From contig JABSSB010000040.1 in NCBI GenBank assembly GCA_013214715.1, positions 1-11,269 of the forward strand: a stretch of DNA of 11,269 nucleotides, given 5' to 3'. Positions 7,182-11,269 of this stretch are shown piece after piece (positions within the stretch are counted from its first letter, which is position 1; every line of letters begins with the position of its first letter). The notes under the pieces are model-generated. The model did no database searches and was not told the origin of the DNA. It was given only the letters and a program-made list of their open reading frames with translations. The position numbers and the translations under genes were made by a program. The DNA comes from Paracoccaceae bacterium (GTDB lineage Bacteria; Pseudomonadota; Alphaproteobacteria; Rhodobacterales; Rhodobacteraceae).

Positions 7182-7344
7182 TCCCACGGTTCAAAACCCA
7201 AGCCGTTGCCAGCGCCGCGACAAACCCAAGCAGCCCCCAGATCAAAAGCAAAATCCACGCAAGGTTCACCCCCAACATGGTCAAAGCCGCAACCGTGTAA
7301 TCCGGGGCTCTGCCCCTGTTATCATGCCTCATCGAGACCCTCAT
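7150..7344 (-). CDS. Small inner-membrane protein of unknown function
   Basis: The product is 64 residues with a short basic N-terminus (MRVSMRHDNRGRAP), then a hydrophobic stretch at about 16-51 long enough for two short helices meeting near Gly40, and a polar tail RGITWLQASRDA. The DYTVAALTMLGVNLAW segment resembles small conserved Roseobacter membrane proteins I have seen, but the function is unknown. ATG 7344 has a Shine-Dalgarno GGGAGA about 6 bases upstream. Met5 (7332) has its own GAGGG and could be the start instead. The gene follows the HisC-like gene by 43 bp on the same strand, so it is probably in the same transcript. It overlaps the 3' end of the class V aminotransferase by 32 bp, antisense. 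Confidence 0.72.
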   Translation of the reverse strand: MRVSMRHDNRGRAPDYTVAALTMLGVNLAWILLLIWGLLGFVAALATAWVLNRGITWLQASRDA

Positions 7345-7348
7345 GCGT

Positions 7349-7364
7349 TGTCTCCCAAGAGACA
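7349..7364 (-). other. Hairpin overlapping the ribosome site of the small membrane protein
   Basis: TGTCTC (7349-7354) and GAGACA (7359-7364) form a perfect 6-bp stem with a 4-base loop. On the minus strand the Shine-Dalgarno GGGAGA of the 64-residue protein spans the loop and one arm. There is no T-tract, so it is not a normal terminator. It could reduce translation from Met1 and favour Met5. Confidence 0.45.
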
Positions 7365-7387
7365 GTCTAGCGATGAGATTGCAAAAG

Positions 7388-8503
7388 TCAGGTAAATTGC
7401 GCGCGCGCCGTCGTCAAAGCCTGTGGCAAAGCGTCTTCAAAAGCCTGCATGGCGGCATCGGGGCCACAGCTCACCCGGATGCAGCGGTTTTGTGGTGCGG
7501 CGAAGGGCATGCGCACAAAAACCCCCTGCGCCACAAGTGCATCCAGCACCGCCTTGGCAAACGCCCCGTCGCGCCCGCAATCCATCGTGACGAAATTCGT
7601 GGCTGATGGCTGTGCCGCCAAGCCGTGCGCCTGTGCAATTTGGGCCAGCCTGTCACGTGAGGTCGAAATGTCGGCCTGAACTTGGCGCAGCCAGTCCTGA
7701 TCTGCCAGCGCGGCCATTGCCCCGGCCTGGGCCACGCGCCCTACACCGAAATGATTGCGGATCTTGTGAAACGCGGTAATCAGATCGGCTGCGGCCAACG
7801 CATATCCCACGCGCAACCCGGCCAGCCCGTAGACCTTGGAAAAGGTGCGCATCCGGATAACGCGTGGATCGTTTATCGACAGCTCTGGTGCGACACCATC
7901 CGGCGCGCATTCGATATAGGCTTCATCAAGGATCAGCAGGCTGTCATCCGGCAGGTGATCCAGCGCGGCGATGATATCGGCGCCATTTTGCCAGCTGCCC
8001 ATCGGATTATCGGGATTGGCGAGATACACCAGCTTCGCCCCGGTTTCAGATGCTTTGGTAAAAAGGCTTGCAGGGTCTTCGCGATCGGCCACGTAAGGCA
8101 CTTTGTGCAACACGCCGCCAAACCCGGACACATGGTAGTTGAATGTCGGATAGGCCCCATCTGATGTCACCACGGCGTCGCCGGGTTCGATCAGGAGCCG
8201 CACAAGGTAGCCCAGAAGCCCGTCGATCCCTTCGCCGATGATGATGTTGCCGGGTGCGACGCCGTGATGGGTCGCAAGCGCGTGGCGCAAGTCATGGGTT
8301 TCGGGATCGCCATACATCCACGCGCCGCGCGCGGCCTGGGCGATGGCCGAAATGGCTTTGGGTGATGGACCAAACAGGCTTTCATTCGCGCCGAGCCGCG
8401 CAACAAAACCGGCGCCACGCTGGCGCTCTTGGGTCTCGGGGCCAACAAAGGGCACGCTGGCGGGCAAACTCTTGGCGATGCGGGTAAATCGGGCATTGGT
8501 CAT
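7388..8503 (-). CDS. HisC-like class I/II PLP aminotransferase
   Basis: A 371-residue fold-type I aminotransferase similar to histidinol-phosphate aminotransferase (glutamate-dependent step of histidine synthesis; relatives also act on aromatic keto acids). Features in order: LGANESLFGPSP (37-48), YGDPETHDLRHALA (64-77), the cofactor loop GEGIDGLLGYLV (90-101), NPDNPMGS (163-170) with the PLP-contact Asn163, DEAYIE (193-198), the Schiff-base Lys223 in RTFSKVYGLAGLRVGYA, and IRVSCG with the carboxylate-binding Arg343. Because canonical HisC has NPNNPTG and a different N-terminus, I call it HisC-like rather than hisC. The frame is open to 9028, but that part overlaps the divergent gene. MTNARF at 8503 gives the expected length. 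No Shine-Dalgarno precedes it, which fits the possible leaderless promoter. Confidence 0.88.
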   Translation of the reverse strand: MTNARFTRIAKSLPASVPFVGPETQERQRGAGFVARLGANESLFGPSPKAISAIAQAARGAWMYGDPETHDLRHALATHHGVAPGNIIIGEGIDGLLGYLVRLLIEPGDAVVTSDGAYPTFNYHVSGFGGVLHKVPYVADREDPASLFTKASETGAKLVYLANPDNPMGSWQNGADIIAALDHLPDDSLLILDEAYIECAPDGVAPELSINDPRVIRMRTFSKVYGLAGLRVGYALAAADLITAFHKIRNHFGVGRVAQAGAMAALADQDWLRQVQADISTSRDRLAQIAQAHGLAAQPSATNFVTMDCGRDGAFAKAVLDALVAQGVFVRMPFAAPQNRCIRVSCGPDAAMQAFEDALPQALTTARAQFT

Positions 8504-8510
8504 GCTGCGC

Positions 8511-8539
8511 AGATAAACCGACGAAACCAGCATGAGCAA
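8511..8539 (-). promoter_or_regulatory. Possible promoter giving a leaderless HisC-like mRNA
   Basis: On the minus strand, TTGCTC (8534-8539) and TTATCT (8511-8516) are 17 bases apart. The -10 ends only 7 bases before the ATG at 8503, so transcription would begin at or next to the start codon. The absence of a ribosome site in front of this ATG agrees with that. Hexamer matches are fair, so this is a candidate only. Confidence 0.4.
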
Positions 8540-8542
8540 GCG

Positions 8543-8571
8543 TTGCGAGCAGAGTTCCGCTGCCCTAGTGT
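8543..8571 (+). promoter_or_regulatory. Possible promoter for the beta-propeller gene
   Basis: TTGCGA (8543-8548) and TAGTGT (8566-8571) are 17 bases apart on the plus strand. This puts the transcript start near 8578, just before the Shine-Dalgarno GGAG (8587-8590). It lies back-to-back with the candidate promoter of the HisC-like gene in the 96-bp divergent gap. Confidence 0.35.
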
Positions 8572-8599
8572 CCTGCAAATCGTGATGGAGTGGTGTGCG

Positions 8600-9658
8600 A
8601 TGCAGCTTGTTTTGGCTTTGGTCATGTTGGTACTTGGCTATCTGGTTTTCTGGCCCATCGTGCTTGAACCCGAAGCGCGGGAAATGCCCCCGGTTCCCGA
8701 ATTGACAGGTGTTCTGGAGCCCAATGACCGACTGTCTGCGGTCGAGTTTCTGCCCCTGCCGGACAATGCGCGCGGGCCCGAGGATATCGCGGTTCTTGAT
8801 GGTGTCGTAATGACGACAGATCTGGCCGGCCGGCTTTATCGTGTTGAAGGTGATGCTCTGGTGCAGGTCAGCAATCTGGGCGGACGCCCTTTGGGCCTGA
8901 AATCCGGGCCTGACGGCAATTTGTATATTGCCGACAGTTTCCGGGGCATTCTGCGCTGGTCGCCGGATGATCGTCTGGACTTGATGGCCGACCGGGTTGA
9001 TGGGGTGCCGATCACCTATCCCAATCAACTGGATGTCGGACGCGATGGGGTCATCTATTTCTCAAGTTCAACAGAACGCTTCGACCCAGAGCTTTTGGGC
9101 GGGACCTTGGCGGCATCGGTGATGGCGATCTGGGAGCAGTCGGCGACGGGCTATGTGGCGCGCTTGTTGCCTGATGGCACCACCGAAAAACTGGCCGACG
9201 GTTTGATCTTTGCCAATGGTGTCGCCCTGTCGCCAGAGGAGGATTACCTGCTGATCGCAGAAACCGGGCGCGCACGTCTGATAAAGCTATGGTTGGACGA
9301 GGCCCGCTTTGGCACCTCTGAAGTGGTGATCGACAGTCTGCCCGGCTATCCGGACAATCTCGAAGCAAACGGAGATGGCACATATTGGCTGGGTCTTGCC
9401 TCTCCGCGTTTGCCGAGCGAGGCGCTCTTTCCCTATCCGTTCCTGCGCAAGGTGATCTGGCGATTGGGCCCGTGGGTGCGTCCGGCGCCGGTGCATCACG
9501 GGCGCGTTTTGCGTGTGGATGGGGACGGCACGATCCTGGACATGCTTGAAGATCCGACCGGTGCGCTGGGCGTGACCACGGGCGCGCAGGTGGTCGGAGA
9601 GCATCTTTATGTCACCTCGCTTGACGGGCCGGCGCTGGGACGGTTGCCAGCCCCCTGA
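8600..9658 (+). CDS. Membrane-anchored SMP-30/strictosidine-synthase-like beta-propeller protein
   Basis: The product is 352 residues. An N-terminal hydrophobic helix (about 2-21, MQLVLALVMLVLGYLVFWPI) works as a membrane anchor or uncleaved signal. The rest forms a six-bladed propeller of the SMP-30/gluconolactonase/strictosidine-synthase-like group (animal APMAP has a similar anchor). Repeated blade motifs include GPEDIAVLDG (59-68), GLKSGPDGNLYIADS (99-113), YPNQLDVGRDGVIYFSSS (140-157), FANGVALSPEEDYLLIAE (204-221) and GYPDNLEA (249-256). Glu61, Asn142 or Asn206, and Asp252 are candidate metal ligands by family analogy. Known relatives hydrolyse lactones or esters; the substrate here is unknown. 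ATG 8600 is chosen because GGAG lies 9 bases upstream; ATG 8585 would add five residues. The crotonase gene follows after 76 bp. Confidence 0.87.
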   Translation: MQLVLALVMLVLGYLVFWPIVLEPEAREMPPVPELTGVLEPNDRLSAVEFLPLPDNARGPEDIAVLDGVVMTTDLAGRLYRVEGDALVQVSNLGGRPLGLKSGPDGNLYIADSFRGILRWSPDDRLDLMADRVDGVPITYPNQLDVGRDGVIYFSSSTERFDPELLGGTLAASVMAIWEQSATGYVARLLPDGTTEKLADGLIFANGVALSPEEDYLLIAETGRARLIKLWLDEARFGTSEVVIDSLPGYPDNLEANGDGTYWLGLASPRLPSEALFPYPFLRKVIWRLGPWVRPAPVHHGRVLRVDGDGTILDMLEDPTGALGVTTGAQVVGEHLYVTSLDGPALGRLPAP

Positions 9659-9660
9659 TT

Positions 9661-9717
9661 CTGCCCCCACGTCGGACTGGCCAACTGAGCCGGGGCAGGG
9701 CAGTCTGCTGCCCAGTT
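9661..9717 (+). other. Alternative stem-loops between the propeller and crotonase genes
   Basis: CTGCCCC (9661-9667) can pair with GGGGCAG (9692-9698). GGGCAG (9698-9703) can also pair with CTGCCC (9708-9713) around a 4-base loop. AACT (9683-9686) and AGTT (9714-9717) flank the second stem. No T-tract follows, so a Rho-independent terminator is unlikely. It may tune expression of, or RNA processing before, the crotonase gene, whose ribosome site starts at 9723. Confidence 0.4.
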
Positions 9718-9734
9718 AAGCCGGGAGGATGATC

Positions 9735-10517
9735 ATGGCGCGGGTGACGATCGAATACGAAAACCATGTGGCTCGGGTCACCCTGACCCGACCAGACAAG
9801 ATGAACGCGATGGACCCCGAAATGCGCGATGCGATCATCGCTGCAGGGGAGGAGGTCGCAGCCTCGGACGCGCGGGCAGTGCTCTTGCAGGGCGAGGGGC
9901 GCGCCTTTTGCGCCGGGATCGACATCATGGGCTTTTCGAGCTCTCTGCAAGGCAATACCGAAGACCTCCTGATGCCGCGCACGCATCACGACGCCAATGC
10001 GTTCCAAGAAGTCTGTTTGGTCTGGCGCCGGGTGCCGGTGCCGGTCATTGCTGCGCTGCACGGCGTGGTCTATGGCGCCGGGATGCAGATCGCCATGGGC
10101 GCCGATATCCGCATCGCCGCGCCCGATCTTCAAATGGCAATCATGGAAATGAAATGGGGTCTTGTCCCGGATATGGGGGCGATGGCGCTTTGGCCGCAAT
10201 TGATCCGGTCGGATGTTCTGCGGCAGATGACCTATACCGCTGCGCCCATTGGGGCCGACCAGGCTGAACGTTGGGGGCTGGTCACGTCGCTGGCCGATGA
10301 CCCGCAGGCAGCTGCTCTGGCATTGGCGCAAGAGATCGCCAGCAAAAGCCCATCGGCCATGCGTGCATGCAAAGCCCTGATCGAGGTGGCCGAAACTCAG
10401 GGACGCGAAGCCGTGCTGTTGGAGGAAAGCCGCAAACAGGTCGAAATGATCGGTAGTGCTGATCAGATGGAAACAGTCATGGCCCAGATGCAAAAACGCC
10501 CTGCGGTCTATAAATAG
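9735..10517 (+). CDS. Crotonase / enoyl-CoA hydratase-isomerase family protein
   Basis: The product is 260 residues, normal for the crotonase fold, which binds acyl-CoA thioesters and stabilises an enolate. Oxyanion-hole segments are GRAFCAGID (55-63) and GVVYGAGMQIAMGADIRIA (110-128). In enoyl-CoA hydratases two Glu residues are catalytic (rat Glu144 and Glu164). Here the first position is Gln118 (GAGMQ) and the second is Glu138 in IMEMKWGLVPDMG, with Asp146 after it. This pattern occurs in a recognised crotonase subgroup and suggests an isomerase or other reaction rather than standard hydration. Start: GGGAGG at 9723-9728 is 6 bases before ATG 9735; ATG 9729 touches the ribosome site and is unlikely. 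It probably lies in an operon with the propeller gene upstream, though no shared pathway is obvious. Confidence 0.92.
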   Translation: MARVTIEYENHVARVTLTRPDKMNAMDPEMRDAIIAAGEEVAASDARAVLLQGEGRAFCAGIDIMGFSSSLQGNTEDLLMPRTHHDANAFQEVCLVWRRVPVPVIAALHGVVYGAGMQIAMGADIRIAAPDLQMAIMEMKWGLVPDMGAMALWPQLIRSDVLRQMTYTAAPIGADQAERWGLVTSLADDPQAAALALAQEIASKSPSAMRACKALIEVAETQGREAVLLEESRKQVEMIGSADQMETVMAQMQKRPAVYK

Positions 10518-10539
10518 ACGCATACCTGGCCCCCAAGCC

Positions 10540-10660
10540 GTCGCAATCTGCGCGGCGATTCATTTGCGACATCAGGTCGAATACAGACCAGACCGCAAAG
10601 GCTGCTTCGGGCGAAGCCGACCATCGCCCGAATTGCGGGCGTGACCACGTAAAATCTGGT
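10540..10660 (+). other. Structured intergenic segment before the transporter frame
   Basis: Several inverted repeats lie in the gap between crotonase (ends 10517) and the transporter. GTCGCAA (10540-10546) pairs with TTGCGAC (10564-10570). TTCGGGCGA (10606-10614) pairs perfectly with TCGCCCGAA (10624-10632). The arms of that second stem can instead form GCTTCG/CGAAGC (10604-10609 with 10612-10617) and CGCCCG/CGGGCG (10625-10630 with 10636-10641). ACCAGA (10587-10592) can close the whole with TCTGGT (10655-10660). No T-tract is present. It could be a leader with alternative folds, a repetitive extragenic element, or a mRNA 3' end; sequence alone does not decide. Confidence 0.5.
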
Positions 10661-11269
10661 GATTGCAACGGTTTCGGTTTCCCCGGAGACAGATGCGCTC
10701 GGCTATGCGGCCGCGCGTAGACAGGCGGTGTCAGGAAACGTGCTGGCAGTTGGATCAATGCTGCATTGGGCGGTGGGCTTACCTGCGGCCGAGCGGTTAC
10801 TGGCAGACTGGCATCCGATCACGCTGATGATGTTGCGGCTGCTGCTGGCCTTTGGCGTTCTTCTGTCGCTTTGGCTCGCGATGGATGGGCTGCGCGCGGC
10901 CCAAGCCGCGGCTTGGCGGCGGGGCCTTTGGATTGGCGCGTTGGGATTCGGGATGGGGACCAAACTGCTGCTTTTTGCGCAGTGGTTCACAGACCCGGTC
11001 ACCGTCGCGCTGATCGCCACGACGACACCGGTTTCAGTGGCTACCATCGAAGCCTTGGCGCGATAAAGGCGCATCACAGGGCGGTTCATTCTGGGGCTTG
11101 CTGCGTCCGTTTTGGGCGGAGCCATCGCAGTGGGTGGCACGATATCAGCGGATCTTGGCTGGGGTGTTTTGATGGCGATTGGCACTGGCATCTTCTTTGC
11201 CTGGGCGTCGAATGCGGCTGTGCGTGATCTGCCGGACCTCGCGCCCATCGGGCGCAGCGCGGTGACATT
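10659..11269 (+). pseudogene. DMT/EamA-type transporter, interrupted by an in-frame TAA (partial)
   Basis: The frame encodes an inner-membrane permease of the drug/metabolite transporter superfamily, whose members usually have ten membrane helices. Hydrophobic segments include SGNVLAVGSMLHWAVGLP, LMMLRLLLAFGVLLSLWLAM, GLWIGALGFGMGTKLLLFAQ and VTVALIATTTPVSVATIEAL. After EALAR a TAA (11064-11066) stops the frame. The same frame then continues with RRITGRFILGLAASVLGGA and a further helix, GVLMAIGTGIFFAWAS, for 67 codons to the window edge with no other stop. One base change, for example CAA to TAA, explains this. The start is uncertain: GTG 10659 has no ribosome site, while GTG 10728 (SGNVLAVGSM) fits the usual N-terminus better. 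It could be a recent pseudogene, a sequencing error, or (less likely) readthrough. The 3' end is outside the window. Confidence 0.75.

Noticed and set aside
8504..9028. N-terminal extension of the HisC-like frame to 546 residues
   Set aside because: The extra part lies antisense to the well-supported propeller gene, has no aminotransferase-like sequence, and the family length is met from 8503.
9612..10523. 303-residue minus-strand open frame over the crotonase
   Set aside because: It is rich in His, Arg and Cys with no domain, and mirrors the codon bias of the crotonase gene on the other strand.
1..11269. Mobile element, prophage, CRISPR or defence system
   Set aside because: No transposase, integrase, repeat array, tRNA attachment site or defence-type domain was seen on either strand; gene content is ordinary chromosomal.

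Overview
The window looks like chromosomal DNA of an alphaproteobacterium, most likely family Rhodobacteraceae (Roseobacter group). This rests on high GC, dense gene packing and protein recognition: the 106-residue protein at 466-786, the phosphatase/ABC pair and the selenodomain-type glycosyltransferase all look like proteins I know from that family. No database search was possible. I see no phage genes, insertion sequences, CRISPR arrays, tRNA or rRNA.

Layout. (1) 1-387 is the 3' end of a gene for an acidic, low-complexity protein with a helical C-terminus. It faces a small uncharacterised gene (466-786, minus) across a bidirectional terminator (413-448). (2) A 239-bp divergent region carries a good sigma70-like promoter for efp (elongation factor P, 1026-1589), which ends in its own terminator. 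(3) ygfZ (1736-2476, minus) diverges from a family 2 glycosyltransferase that probably starts at TTG (2554-3237). (4) A two-gene minus-strand operon encodes a tyrosine/dual-specificity-type phosphatase (5097-5771) and an MsbA-like ABC exporter (3238-5100), joined by an ATGA overlap. (5) A class V aminotransferase (5931-7181, plus) overlaps tail-to-tail with a small membrane protein (7150-7344, minus), which probably follows a HisC-like class I/II aminotransferase (7388-8503, minus) in one transcript. (6) A plus-strand run holds a membrane-anchored SMP-30/strictosidine-synthase-like beta-propeller (8600-9658), a crotonase (9735-10517), and a DMT/EamA-type transporter reading frame broken by an in-frame TAA at 11064-11066.

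How the genes relate. Most are housekeeping or ordinary metabolic genes: translation of polyproline stretches (EF-P), Fe-S enzyme maintenance (YgfZ), PLP-dependent amino-group transfer and acyl-CoA chemistry. The one clear functional coupling is phosphatase plus lipid-type exporter, plausibly acting on an envelope lipid, with the abutting glycosyltransferase a possible but unproven partner. I do not see a clearly new defence or mobile system. The points most worth a second look are the phosphatase-exporter pair, the nonsense-interrupted transporter, the self-complementary leader just upstream of it, a possible leaderless promoter on the HisC-like gene, and the Glu-to-Gln change in the crotonase active site.
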